The notes below the pieces were generated by a model that did no database searches, was not told where the DNA came from, and was given only the letters and a program-made list of their open reading frames with translations. A DNA stretch of 64,000 bases, from positions 182,501-246,500 of the forward strand of contig CM049309.1 in assembly GCA_026874595.1 (NCBI GenBank). The letters are read 5' to 3'. Below are positions 35,034 to 46,938 of the stretch, one piece after another (within the stretch, counting starts at the first letter, position 1; each line of letters opens with the position of its first letter). The position numbers were made by a program, and so were the translations under genes. This DNA comes from Sipunculus nudus (taxonomy: Eukaryota > Annelida > Sipuncula > Golfingiida > Sipunculidae).

Positions 35034-36160
35034 TTGAAGACTCTTCTGTTGTGGCTGAGTCGGGCTCTAGTTTGATGACGTCAGTGGTGAACTCGCTTAT
35101 GTCGATCAGTATTTGTTGTATGTCTTGATGGAGCTTCTCGTAGTCTTGTCTGCTACCAATTAATGCAGCTTGTATACATGCTCTTACAATTGGACACAGT
35201 TCTTGAAGTTGTTGAATAAACAGGTTCTTTTCCAATTGAGTAAAGTTCATAATAAAGTTGGCCGTAAGCAGGAAGTCTCTCTCGATTACTGATTTGTCAT
35301 GGTTGTCCGTGCCAGGATGCAGTACAGAGGCCGCCGTTAAGTATAACGTCTGTATTGGACTCATATCCAGTGCTAATGTAGACACATCAGCTAGTTCTGT
35401 GGTGGGTGGTAGTGGTTCTGGATCAGTCAGGGCAGCGATACTTGTTGTTGGAACAGTTGACTCTGTCTCCATTGGTATGGTATCTGTCTGGGGCTGGTGT
35501 AGTTACTTGGATGAATTTCTGTTGTATCTTGATCTTGTATTGTTTGTATACTGGGCATCCCTTGTAGGCAGTGGTGTGCTCTCCTTCACAGTTAGCACGT
35601 TTTCTGGCTGTTGTAGGGCAAGGCTTGGCTGAATCGGTAACAGTGTGGAGAGTTGTGATGTTCTCGACTGGCATGTCCCCAATTGAGGCAGTGGCCACAA
35701 AAGGGTATATCAATAGACTTGTATTGTTAAGGTCGATAGGTCTTGAAGCCGACTTGGAGGCCGTGTTGTAAGGTGTGATCTGCCTGTTTTCTCTATGTAA
35801 AGACGACCTTGAGCTTGTGGGTTGGCTTGCGGGAAATAGCACTCTGCATACGAATAACAGCTTCTGTAGGCGTAGTCCCTGAAATAAAGGCTTGAAGTTC
35901 TGCAATATTAATCTCTGGGTTGACCCCCTTCAGAATGACTGGAAACTCTTGTAGACGCTGTATATTAGCTCTTGGTTTTAGTCTCTCTGTGGGTTGTTTG
36001 GTGGATGCGGGTGACCGTCTTGAAGGCTGGTGCTGCTCTCCACTCTTAAATGTCTCTAATTCTGCACCATGCTGGGGCTGTGCAGGGTAGACATAGTCTA
36101 TCTCTTGACATTGTTGCTTTATTAAACTTCACATCAGGGAAAGCTGACCAGAGGGCTCTG
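35034..36160 (-). pseudogene. Gag-like ORF1 of a Jockey-like LINE, frameshifted
   Basis: Reverse-strand reading from about 36160 down to 35034 shows pieces of one protein in shifting frames: an N-terminal part, a patch around 35800-35900 (TPTEAVIRM), then zinc-knuckle-like motifs including ANCEGEHTTAYKGCPVYK (about 35525-35600), typical of gag-like ORF1 proteins of Jockey and related LINEs, which bind RNA. The C-terminal ~150 residues (35041-35472) are an intact acidic, Thr/Ser-rich tail. At least two frameshifts and several stops disrupt it, and the hAT-like element cuts off its last codons (see 25205-25249). Confidence 0.65.
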
Positions 36161-36214
36161 TAGAGTTGAACATGATCGGGACAGGTCGTTAATCCTTGAA
36201 CGTTAACTCACAAC

Positions 36215-37760
36215 TGTCAGCACCCCTGCTGTGACATGTATACAGTTATTCTCATGTCACCTGCCCCCCCCCCTCCTCCCCCCAGTGGTCAGCACCTCTG
36301 TTGTTACATGTATACAGTTATTCTCATGCATACAGTTATTCTCATGTCACCTCATGAATCAATTTTTTTTTCCTGTAAGCTTGATGAATTAAATTTCATA
36401 TCCTGTATGTTTTGATGTATATTCCCCTCCCTCTGCCATTAGTCCTTGCACCTGAGCACTGGGGACAATAGTTTTATTGCAACTGCATAACATATATTAC
36501 ATAAAGAAAATATATACAGAGGTACAGAGAAGTAACTCCCATCATTATCCCCGCTCCCCCCCCCCCCCCACCATCAAGTCCTGCCATTTGTGAAGTGGGA
36601 ACATCATGGCAACTGTATACATTTGATAAAATAGAAAAAAATTGCTTAATAAAAAAATAGGATCTAATTGGAAAAATGTGTAAACTACTGACCTGTCAAC
36701 ATGGCAAGAAGCCATCCAATGATCTACCATAAATCCTGTTTTTATCGCGGCGGCCTTAAAAACAAACTCAAAATCGAAAATCTCGACTTTTTTCTGAACT
36801 CGGGATGCGGCCATAAATATATGGTTAATCAGAAATGGACTGTGAGAAGGACTCTCTCCAGGACATGGTGCTCCTTTGGGCGATAATAGGAGATCAAGCA
36901 CACCACAGAGGAAATACTCTTTGTAGTCACAGATTTATTGTATAAAATTGTATAGTCTAAATGTTAATATAAAAAATAATAATTATATGCAATCAATTTA
37001 ACAATAACAATAAACACTGAACAATAAAAACACTTATTACAAGATTAAAATGAATGAGATTATTCATGGTGAGGACTAGTGGTGTCGTCTATTGGAAAAA
37101 ATCGGTATTATCGGTCATACCTTTGACAGAGCCGGATTGCCTTTGAATCTATGTTGTTTATGAAAAGAATTCAGAAAATCAAAATATATAATTAGAACAC
37201 TATAAAATCTTTATAAAAGTTCAAATTTAGCAGGTTACTTACTGACATTTTTATAATGTCTGATACATGTACCTCAATATTGAATAGCCCATCTTCTCGC
37301 CCCCATGTAATGTTTCTGGAAAACCTTCATCCTTGAATGCGTAAAGCCCGGTCATTTACTTCTGTTTAATCTTTGTTATTTTTATACAATCACAAATATA
37401 TTGTATGAATGGAAATAGTGTTAGAGGGGAAACCCGCTTCCAGATAAAAATGGTAGAACATGTCACTACAGCCGATGGAATTTGGTGAATATACAGATTT
37501 TACATGCCGTGAATTATTCTTGTTTGCTACTGATTTTCCAATATATTTTGGATAGAAATATTCTGCTGATCCATTTAAAGTCACTGTATATTTTTATTCT
37601 AAAAGTAATATTTTGAAATCTTAATCTATGATGAAAATTCCATTTCTTGAATTACTCGGAAGATTTGAATCATTTTTATACAGGTAACTTCAGCACAATG
37701 GTGATACATTTATAGTCCAATCAGGATCAGCTGAGCGCCATGACCCATGGGTCCCTTGTT
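36215..37760 (+). mobile_element. 5'-truncated or degenerate family F1 sequence
   Basis: Contains F1-interior blocks (GGTCAGCACCYCTG, TGTATACAGTTATTCTCATG twice, a C-rich run at 36256 and another near 36556) also seen at 22225 and 45510, and ends with an F1 tail (TCAGCTGAGCGCC, GACCCATGGGTCC, CTTGTT, 37727-37760). The middle (36900-37680) is AT-rich with nothing recognised. Confidence 0.45.
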
Positions 37761-37776
37761 ATACAGGTAACTTCAG

Positions 37777-38404
37777 TATTATCATCGTCACATTGTTCGT
37801 TGACATCGCTCCATGTCACAATTCGCTTTTGAAAACATCGCTGGTCAACTTAACTAAATATCAAAATAACTGAAGTTACCTTGTCGAGATACGCACATAT
37901 GGCAAACATGACGCGTGAAAACGAGTGATTTAAAGTGAATTTAAAATGGCTGGTCGAGGTTAGCAAGTTTTTTTCCTCAAGAAAGTTTCCGTGTGGGGAG
38001 CCATCTTGTCAAGGAAGCGTTCACGCAAGGCACACTGGGACGGAATAGGTGGCTGTTCTGTTTACCACCCACAGCGTACAGCCGTTCAAAATATTCTTAG
38101 CAGAACAACAGGGTGTTTCAGCACATGGCGGCACTCAAACTTGATTTTAAAACGATCGTCAGCCATTGTGCGACTCTTTACGATGTCAGCTTTTTATTCA
38201 TTTTACTTTCTAAACAAATAATCGTTGCTAAATAATGCTGCAAATGAGTTTAAAGTAGGCATTTATTTCACTGTTGCTTGACTATGCCCAACGAAGTGGG
38301 CCGCTGTGTTACAGCAGGGGCGTTTTAAACGTATTATTTGGTGACAATTACCAAGATTTTTTATAACAAGTTATATATCCCACGAAAGATATACATGTCA
38401 AGGT
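37777..38404. other. No recognisable gene
   Basis: A moderately GC-rich patch (37880-38220) carries a chance open frame with no recognised domain. A promoter or untranslated exon cannot be excluded but nothing supports one. Confidence 0.35.
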
Positions 38405-38960
38405 TCTACATTTAAATTTTTTAGCGAACCTGTGAGCTTATGCGATGGCGCAGCGTCGTCCATCCATCGTCAGCAGTCCGCCGTCCAGGGCTGGCTTACC
38501 GCCGTCCATGGCTGTAAGTCAGAAACCTTTGGAGCTAGCAGCTCCAAATTACATGTAAGAATTAGTTACATGTGAAACTTGGTGCCCTTGAGCTTATTAT
38601 TGGGTATCTGCATTAATTTAGATTTTATAGAGAAAAAGCTTAAAAACCTTTAAAAATCTTCTTCTCTGAAACTGTCCAGCCAAATTGTCCAATATTTCAC
38701 AGAAATGATCCCTGGAACAATCTCTCTCACGTTTGTTCAAATGCTTCCAGTTTGGAGATTTTTGGCCGAGTTACAGGAGGTTGAACTTAGTCATCTGTCC
38801 AAAAAAGCACTAAAATTAAAATCTCAGAAACGGCTAGAGGTATAATCACCAAATTTTATACCAATGTTTGTCATATATGTCATATCTGATTTTGAGGTAT
38901 TAGTGGTGCCACCTACATTGATGTGTTTTTTACAAGCGAAAATGTAATTTTAAACTCTTC
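38405..38960 (+). mobile_element. Possible fourth tandem-core family (F4) fragment
   Basis: TTAGCGAACCTGTGAGCTTA (38422) is followed by GCGATGGCGC, CGTCGTCC and CCGCCGTCC repeats and then by a non-coding body with a GTGGTGCCACCTACATT block (38906), the same layout as F1-F3. The right end is not defined. Confidence 0.4.
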
Positions 38961-39227
38961 TAGCTTATACACTGATTTATGATGAAACTGTTAAGCTGAT
39001 TGGTTTAAACTTTACAAGAATTATTCTGTGGTAGGGTTCTGTTTTATAAGAATAGATTGGGTAAATACAGTTTTAACAAAACATTGTAGCCAATTGAAAA
39101 AGGCTTTCTGTATTTGAAAACAGATTTGACAACATGCTGACTTTCAGCAGCCAAGTCAAGAGGTCACTCAGTACAAACAGGTGGGGTCCAGACATCACCA
39201 TGGCAACTGACCTGGCTCTGGGGGGTG

Positions 39228-39292
39228 TCTAGACAATGTGTCTAGACGTCTAGACACAGCGTCTAGAAGTCTAGACACATTGTGTAGATGCA
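39228..39292. repeat. Cluster of GTCTAGAC palindromes
   Basis: The sequence TGTCTAGACA and close variants occur four to five times in about 60 bp (39228-39287), in both phases. Confidence 0.75.
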
Positions 39293-39375
39293 GAATTCCC
39301 AGATTATTGGAACTATATCTTTCAACTGTTTGAAAAAACTTGGTTTGCATTTTAAGTGAATTGGGTTTACCATCA

Positions 39376-40406
39376 GGTCACATGGTTGACCTCTGACCTC
39401 TCCTCGCTGCCCAGCGTCCATTTGTGCTTCTGTTTCCACACATAAACCCGCATATCTTGGGAACCGTTTGACTGATCAGGCTTAAAATTTTGCACAAATG
39501 TAGCCCTTTGATAGCTTTATAACAAACACTAAAAATGGTGGCGCCATCTGCCACCATTTTTGCACAGCGTCCATCTGTTCATCTGCCTTGGGATAATATC
39601 ACTTATATCTCAGCAGTGGTTTGACTTAACCACCTGAAATTTTGCCGGTTTATACATCCTGGGCACCTTTCTCGATTTTATGACAGGTGGTGCCACCTAC
39701 ATTCACATTTACCCTGCAGACATCCAAGCTCATATTTCGGGAACCGTTTGACTGATTGGGCCAAAATTTTGCTTGTGTATAGAACTCTCATAGCTCCTCA
39801 TCATAGGCAAAACTGGTGGCGCCACCTGCAACCATTTATGCATTTGGATCCATCTGTATATCTGCCTTGGCGTAAAATCACTCATATCTCAGCAGTGGTT
39901 TGACTTATCCACCTGAAATTTTGCAGGTTTATACATCCTGGACAGCCTTCTCGAATTTATGACAGGATGCGCCACCTACATTCAGGTTTACTCTGCAGAC
40001 ATCCAAGCTCATATCTCGGGAACCGTTTGACCGATTGGGCCAAAATTTTGCTTGTGTATAGATCTTACATAGCTCTTCATCATATGCAAAACTGGTGGCA
40101 CCACCTGCAACCACTTATGAACACCGTCCATCTGTTCATCTGCCTTGGGATGAAATCACTCATATCTCAGCAGTGGTTTGACTTATCCACCTGAAATTTT
40201 GCAGGTTTATACATCCTGGACAATTTTCTCGATTTATGACAAGTGGCACCACCTACATTCACGTTTACACTGCAGACATCCATGCTAATATGCAACACAC
40301 CTCACTCTATTCCCCTTGCCACTTAATCCATGCCTCACTTCACCTGTCCCACTCTGATTTCTTCGGATACACATAGGCGCTTGTTGACTACCCATATTCT
40401 AGTTTT
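39376..40406 (+). mobile_element. Family F2 element, 5' part missing
   Basis: Begins inside F2 (GACCTCTGACCT, CTTCTGTTTCCACACATAAAC match 26770-26820) and runs through tandem units (CATCCAAGCTCATAT at 39721 and 40000, 279-bp period) to the F2 end CCCATATTCTAGTTTT (40391-40406). GGTGGCGCCACC occurs at 39805. The hairpin start is absent. Confidence 0.8.
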
Positions 40407-40474
40407 AAAATGTCCTAGTCTGAAACTTGCAGGTCCGAAATGTCCATTTTGCGAAATCATAATGAGGTAGATAT

Positions 40475-40570
40475 GCAGGACTTAAAAGGATCAATATTAA
40501 ATTTAAAAAATAAACCTCCATTCATACTCCCAAACTTTACACAGGTTCGCATTAGGCCTGTAGGCCTAAT
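40475..40570 (+). repeat. Dispersed ~90-bp repeat, copy 1
   Basis: AAAGGATCAATATTAAATT, AATAAACCTCCATTCATACT, CCCAAACTTT and CACAGGTTCGC match 48490-48575 in the same order and orientation. Family unknown. Confidence 0.75.
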
Positions 40571-41001
40571 GTATACCACGATATGTATACCACGAGTTGT
40601 GATTAAGTTCCTGTAGGTTGAAAATCTGACAGTTTAAGCAGTCTTAGCCATCATTTCGCCCCCTGAACGCTGCTGCGTGATGGTACGTAATAGTGGATAG
40701 TATTCAGTCTTTTTGCTTCAATACATGTACATATAAACCTCAATTCAGTGTTCATACTATGGTCTTTGACAATTGCACGTACAAGCAAAGAAGCGTTTTG
40801 ATGCATACAAGAATTGTTTTGCGTAACCACAATTCAAAAGAAACGACCGTTCGGGGAATCTTTCTTTTTCTGATAAATGCCTGCCAATCCATGTGCAAAA
40901 GTTGTTAGTAACATACAGATATTTTGTCCCTATGTCGAGCGTTAAATATATTTAATATACGTAATAGAGCAACATATTTAACCTCTGTAATTAATACTTT
41001 T
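40571..41001. other. No recognisable gene
   Basis: Non-coding; a GTATACCACGA motif is repeated in tandem at about 40571-40595. Confidence 0.4.
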
Positions 41002-42867
41002 CAGGGTTTGATCTTAAGATTTTTTGCACTAGCCCATTGGGCTAGTGGCTTTAATCTTGCACTAGCCCGCATCAATTTGCACTAGCCCCTTTTTTGGTGG
41101 TATTTTTTAAGCAGTTTTCTCTAGTATGTAGTATTGAAATTTGAAATATTTTAATTTCATCAAGAACACTGTAATGGTCTGAATATAAATGGTATTTGAA
41201 TATTTAAAAATGATACTAGCACATGCAGCTTTGAAGCTCGGCTGTTACTTGAAACATAACTCCTAGCTGGCAAAACAAAGTAAACATAAGTGTATTTCCA
41301 AAACAACTTTAATGTCTCAGGTGACCACTTCAGCTGGGGCAAACACTTTCACCCATCAGCATTGTCTGAATCACTTAATCTTATATATAAAAGCAGTTGT
41401 GTACACATTAGACCATACTAAAATTTGTAATATTTCGCATGGACATTAATTGAGGCTTATTTCTCATTTTTTTTCAAGTATATATTATCACTTTCTCATT
41501 TTTTTTAAACCTCTCGTAAAAAAATTTTTTTGGGTGTAATTAATGGCTGAGCAAGCAATGTTGATCTCTATCAGGTGTACGCCTAAACAAGAAACGCCGT
41601 TCGGTCAGGTAAGATCAGTTGACTTCAAAGACTATTACTAAAATGAAAAAGAAACACAACCTAACAAACACGGTTTCTAAAATTGTATGCATGTTTCGAT
41701 CAGCTGTGGCCGGTAGAAACGATTTCCCTGTTCGCCAAACCCTGTCATGTCACCACAAACTGATGAAATCACGCAAGTTTTGCAGTACCAAACATCTGAT
41801 TTATGGGGATCCTGCCTTAGACAATGTCAGTTGCAGTTTCCAGTAAATGGGCCCGCGTCATTTGCTTTATATACTCACGGTGCCACCGTCAACATAGTTG
41901 AAAATTATAAACATAGAAAGTGACACGGTGTCAGTGAACACTTTCCCGCCAAAATAGTCATGAATGAAGTCACATAGGGTGATTTTATACTACGAACCTC
42001 TTATTGGCCCTCTCCTTGTAACACGTGACAGCTCCACCAATCACAATATTGTTTGTGTGGGCCAGCCTGCCTAGGCATGTGTTTATGCAAATCAACTTGT
42101 CACATGGTTTAAACACCCACATCAACCGGTGACAGTGTGAATATCGAAAAAAACTTTCATCAAATGCGACAGGGAAGAGCTTTATTTGTAGTCAAATCAG
42201 AACATTTTCTGATTGCTCAATGTTTTTGCAGGCGGTTTTGCCCGCTGTTTCGCCCAAGTAACGAACATTGGTAGATTTTTTCCCTGGCATTTTTCTCCAC
42301 TCGCGCACGAGTGTACCGATTGTTCCACGCATATAGGTACAATCAGACTAATTTTTATGGCTCAGATTAAACAATCGGCACCGTCGGGAAATACCTTTTT
42401 ATTATAGAAATTAAAGAGAATCTAGGAATAACAGAAAGGTTGTCTTTGAAGAACATGAAGGCGGATTTTTACCTGGCCAGATGCGTTTGCGGCAGATTAT
42501 ACCAACAAAAATTATTTACAGACTAGTCCAAACAAATTTCCAGCCGCCAGGGAAAATCTCGGTCGGCTGGGTTAGCCCCAACACAATTTTTTTTAAGGAT
42601 GACCAGATTAAATATGAAACATTTTTGCAAATTTATACATTAGACATTAAATGTTGTTTGAAATGAAGTTTCAGCCTGGTTAAAAAAAGGTTGCATACGC
42701 GATAAGCTTGGTTAGAATAATAATAAAAAAAAACAAATGTTAACATTTCTCAGGCTACTAGCCAGTTGGGCTGAAAGAAACGAGATTGTACCAGTCCGCT
42801 GAATTTCACACTCGCCGCGGTCTAGCGGGCTAGCGGGCTAGTGGGCTAGCGTTAAGATCGAACCCTG
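41002..42867. mobile_element. Non-autonomous TIR transposon (hAT-like ends)
   Basis: Left end CAGGGTTTGATCTTAAG and right end (complement) CAGGGTTCGATCTTAAC are inverted repeats, followed on each side by arrays of GCTAGCCC/CACTAGCCC motifs. The CAG ends and subterminal arrays resemble hAT elements. The flanks share only CTTTT (40997-41001 and 42868-42872), not a clean 8-bp duplication. Small internal open frames (41619-41846, 42213-42407) have no recognised domain. Confidence 0.75.
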
Positions 42868-43074
42868 CTTTTTATTCTAGTCTTCATTAAAGCAGCTATG
42901 TCGTGATTTATTTTGCTACGTGAAGTTAATTATCTTACCCTCGAACCAGAGACGGAGTGGGGGTGCGGCCTTTAAGGGGGGTTTTGGGTATTTGGACCTT
43001 CGTGGGAGCTCCTTTAAGAGACCTTGCAAACTCAGGGTGCGGCTATAAATAGACGTGCAGCCATAAAAACAAGA

Positions 43075-43255
43075 TTTACAGTACTGCTGACATGCTTCAT
43101 TTTCAACATTAGAAAACACATGGTCAGATCACAAAATATTATTTTCAACAATTTCTTCATTCATATCAACCAACCATGGCCTATATTACCTCCGCTTCTC
43201 AGACTTTATCTCCATTTGGTATCACTGAGCACAGTGACCCATTGGTCCCTTGTTA
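43075..43255 (+). mobile_element. Family F1 3' fragment
   Basis: Matches 46362-46576 in order (CATGCTTCATTTTCAACATTA, CACATGGTCAGATCACAAAA, ATCTCCATTTG) and ends in the F1 tail CTGAGCACAGTGACCCATTG...CCCTTGTT. Confidence 0.75.
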
Positions 43256-43690
43256 TTGTATTGCCAGACAAGTCGGGATACTATGGTTTTAAGCAGGGTA
43301 GCGCTGCCGCTGAGATTTCATTTAGATGCAATAACTCAAAAAGTATTTTATTGTGCATAGATATGGATCAGAGGATGAAGCCTTTTCAAAATTGGGTCAT
43401 GAGCTTTACTAAGAGAGAACCTTGACCTTAAATAGGTCCATTTTGGGGGAAAATCACACAAATACTGAAATATCTCAAGAAATCTTGCATGGATTGATTC
43501 AAAAATCAACTTGACCAAAGATCTTGGAAAGTGTTGTCATGTACCAAAAACTGGTAGTGCCACCTGTTATTCTTTTCTTGTTTTCGTGTCACTTGCCAAG
43601 TGTTAGTATATGCTGCTGAAGATTGGGGGCCTATTCTTAAAGGGGGGTGGGGGGAATGAATTGTCTGGGGATACTATGGTACATGCGGTG
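43256..43690 (+). mobile_element. Degenerate tandem-core element fragment, F2-like start
   Basis: GACAAGTCGGGATACTATGG (43265) resembles the F2 region after its hairpin, and CTGGTAGTGCCACCTGTT (43552) resembles the core palindrome block. A second GGGATACTATGG occurs at 43668. Boundaries are unclear. Confidence 0.4.
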
Positions 43691-44683
43691 CCAAGAAATA
43701 TCTAGTTATTAAAACAATATTCAGATGTCATTGGATTAATATACTATACATTGCAATGATTTTTTTTCACTGATATGTATCTTAGCTTATATTATTAGTT
43801 TAATTCTAAATAATTAATCACTTTATTCAGGTCACTCAGTATCTGATGGTTTGAAAGCATCAGGGTTCCTGTTAACATCTGGCATCTGTTAAGCCGTTTT
43901 ATGTTAGGCTCAGGGTTGGCAGTTTTATCCGCAGCAGGTTTAATCCACTAGATTCATCCGGATTTATCCAGATTGGATAAAACAGGTTTTTAGCTGTTTT
44001 ATCCAATGTTTGGTGTATTCTGTCTTTGAAATGGACATTTCATTTTAAATTTATTTTTTCACTGTAAAATTATGAAGATCTAATAAGTCACATTTTTCTA
44101 GTTGACATAATTATTATGTTACTATATAGTTATACACAAAACAAATATTTCTTGTCCCTGATCTCTACTGAAAGTGATGCCATGATCTTAATATGTCTGA
44201 AGCTTTAAATTATTTCTCTTCTTTAGAGTTTACTTTTAAAACATTATCACATATTTTGTACATTACACTATAAAAAAGCTAAACAACTGCAGTTCACACA
44301 TGTTTAGTTAAACTCCAAAATCATTGGTACCATATAATATACAGTCATATGTTCATAGATTAACATCTGTTCTTACATCTGAGAGAGATGTACATAATCC
44401 AGTCATTTGTTGCATAAATGACTTGAGATATACAGTGAAAACAGCTGTCCATAATTTTATGAGGGTTTCCTCTGACATGCCGACAATAAAATGCTTAAAA
44501 AGCTTTCCTGCTTCAGGTTTTTTCTCTGAATGTGGAGTAGTCACATGACAGCCTGAGAGGAGAAAACTCCACTGGATCAAAGTCATTCAGGCATCCTCCT
44601 CCACTGGACTCTTGTTTCCCCATAAGTTGTTGACAATGGACGGCAAATGTCACCCTGTAGCCTGCCCTTGACTATATGTTAAT

Positions 44684-46576
44684 TTTTAGCTCAGCTGACT
44701 ACAAGTCATCTGAGCTATAGTCGTGGTCCGTCGGTCCGTCCGTCCGTCCGTAGATGTGGCACGTTTTGAAACCGTAAGACTTAGGAATCCAAAATTCAGC
44801 ATAATGTTAGATGTCCCCAAGATCTCCTACCAAGCCGAAAACTGGGTCTTTGCGACTTCGTTTCTTTGAGAAATTAAGGAAAAACCTCAAATTTTTATTA
44901 AAAACCTATTTTCACTCTTCAGGACTGCCTAATATCAAAACCACTCATCTGTTTTTCCTCATATTTACCATAAATGTTCTTCTATATAGTTCCTATGTAC
45001 TTGCCAGAAATTAAGTCTGTTAAGTATAAATTCTTTAAGTTATGGGCCTGAACATAATAGACTTTGTAAAAAATCAGGAAAAATATTTACTCACTTAACA
45101 TGAAAAATTTTGAAACTAGAGTCTATTTTCCCAAGTATAAAACTATGTTTAATTAAGATTTAATTGTTTATCCAAAATTAGATCTGAATTTTGTAAATTT
45201 TTTAAGTTATTAGCATAAAAATAAAATCAGTACCTTAAATTTAGCCCTACTTTGACCATGGCACGTTTTTCTCTTGTATGTACCATTGATTTAATTTTCA
45301 CAGCATGTAAACATAAATATTTAATTTGTTTAAATCTGAAATTTGAAAATAAAAGCTTGAAAATTAAGCTAGTTATTAATTTTTTTCTTGAGGCTCAACT
45401 GTAGTCATTTGCTTTGATAACAGATTACAGATGCAGGGTCCAACTCCAGGTCACTGGAAGTCAGGCTATGCCAAGGTTTCTGATTTGTTACAGTCACTGG
45501 GGGAGACCCCCTGCTGTGACAGGTGTACAGTTATTCTAATATCACCACCCCAATCCCCCCCCCCCCCCCCCCCCCCCCCCGGCAAACCCAACCCACTAAG
45601 TGTAATGCAGTAATTGTTATTGTTTTCACTGTATTTCCTTAATTGTAACACTGTTTCCACTCCAATATACAAAAACTTTCCTTAAAAAAGTAATTCAAGT
45701 GTAATCCAGAAGATGCCATGTTGTGTTAATGTAGCATTTTTAAAGAAATTAATTTTCTTTTAAATGATTTTAACAGATATAATTGAACCCATCAGTATGC
45801 TTAAATTTATAAAATATGAAGCACATTATGGATAAATAAAGACACAATTGAAAATTGTGAAATCTAAATCAAGTATTATTTTTAGATATTTATTGTTTTA
45901 CAGATTTAAAAGATATATTTTTGTGGTAAAAAATAAATAAACATTTGTATGCATGGTGTGGTGTTATATGACAAGATTGAGATTTATGATGATGCAATTG
46001 AGAATTATGAATCAACTTTTATATTCAGATGTATCTGTTTTATTGGAAATGTATAGAAATATAAACTTAAATTAAAAAAAATTGATGTGATGAAAAAATT
46101 AGGATTTAATACAAACATTTGTTCATTATTTTCCTGCCACAGCAGATTTTGAGATCAGGCTTTGTTTGCCCTGTTTTATGTTGTTAATTAGTTATATTTC
46201 ATCTGTATACATTTCATAAAAAATACATATAATTAATAATATATATTATACAAAAAAAATATTCAATTAAACAAATTTGTAAACTACTGAAATGTCAACA
46301 GTTAATCAAAAAGCCAACTGATGATCATGGTAATAGTACAGATCATTTGTTCACAAACTGCTCACATGCTTCAGTTTCAACATTAGGAAACACATGGTCA
46401 GGTCACAAAATATTATTTGCAACAATTTCTTGCTCATCAATACAAACCAATCATATAAACCAACAATGGCCTTTATTACCTCTCCCTCTTACACTTGATC
46501 TCCATTTGATATTATTTTAGATTTTTACCTTCAAGGTCAACTTCAGCTGAGCACAGTGACCCATAGGTCCCTTGTT
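44684..46576 (+). mobile_element. Complete family F1 element
   Basis: Head hairpin AGCTCAGCTGAC/GTCATCTGAGCT (one mismatch) at about 44688-44716, then CTATAGTC, (GTCC)n, a body very similar to 22730-23300, a C-rich run (45558-45580), and the tail CAGCTGAGCACAGTGACCC...CCCTTGTT ending at 46576. Length about 1.9 kb. It encodes nothing recognisable. Confidence 0.8.
45558..45580. repeat. Poly(C) run
   Basis: More than 20 consecutive C, part of a C-rich interior seen also at 36256 in another F1 copy. Confidence 0.9.
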
Positions 46577-46938
46577 GGTTGCTTAGGAAGATGCCATAAA
46601 GATGATACATTCTAATGAGAAATTGACCACCAGCCAGAAGAGTAACATAGCACAAGCTACAGTGGCTGCTGACAAAGGTAATACCTGAATCAGGAGGAAC
46701 TTGCAAATTGGATATCAAGCTTATATATTGTTAATATATTAATAAACCTTCTGAACTTATTTATCCTGATTGTCATGAATGTTTAATTAATGATATTTTT
46801 CAAGGTGATTCTTAGTTTGATCCAGTTTAATCCTGTATAATCCAGATGAAACTGGATTACACTGGATAAAACCCAGTTTTATCCATTGTCCTGGATTAAA
46901 CAAGTTTTATCCGGATAAAACCCAACCCTGGTAAGGCT

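Larger units (their letters stand above)
25242..35041. mobile_element. hAT-like transposon with perfect 8-bp target duplication, heavily nested
   Basis: Element proper 25250-35033. Ends CAGATTTGGGTCC and (complement) CAGAGTTGGGTCC are inverted repeats that extend about 160 bp as arrays of GTACTCGAGTAC-type palindromic motifs. The flanks are identical: TTGAAGAC at 25242-25249 and at 35034-35041. CAG...CTG ends with an 8-bp duplication are diagnostic of the hAT superfamily. No hAT transposase is recognisable. The 9.8-kb interior contains a LINE fragment, an F2 element and a complete CR1-like LINE; without F2 and CR1 it would be about 2.9 kb. Confidence 0.9.
43903..46938. mobile_element. Second hAT-like transposon, 7/8 target duplication
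   Basis: Element proper 43911-46930. Left end CAGGGTTGGCAGTTTTATCC and right end (complement) CAGGGTTGGGTTTTATCC are inverted repeats continued by GTTTTATCC/GGATAAAAC and GGTTTAATCC-type motifs over about 110 bp. Flanks GTTAGGCT (43903-43910) and GTAAGGCT (46931-46938) match at 7 of 8 positions. No transposase is seen. An F1 element (44684-46576) is nested inside. Confidence 0.88.

Noticed and set aside
34957-35472. 171-codon reverse-strand frame as an intact gene
   Set aside because: Its last codons are hAT-like terminal sequence and its upstream part joins a frameshifted gag-like ORF1; it is part of a pseudogene.
37991-38221. 76-codon frame in a GC-richer patch, possible gene start
   Set aside because: No recognised domain, splice-supported continuation or promoter feature.
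43024-43425. 133-codon forward frame
   Set aside because: It crosses the junction between an F1 tail and another repeat; no recognisable domain.
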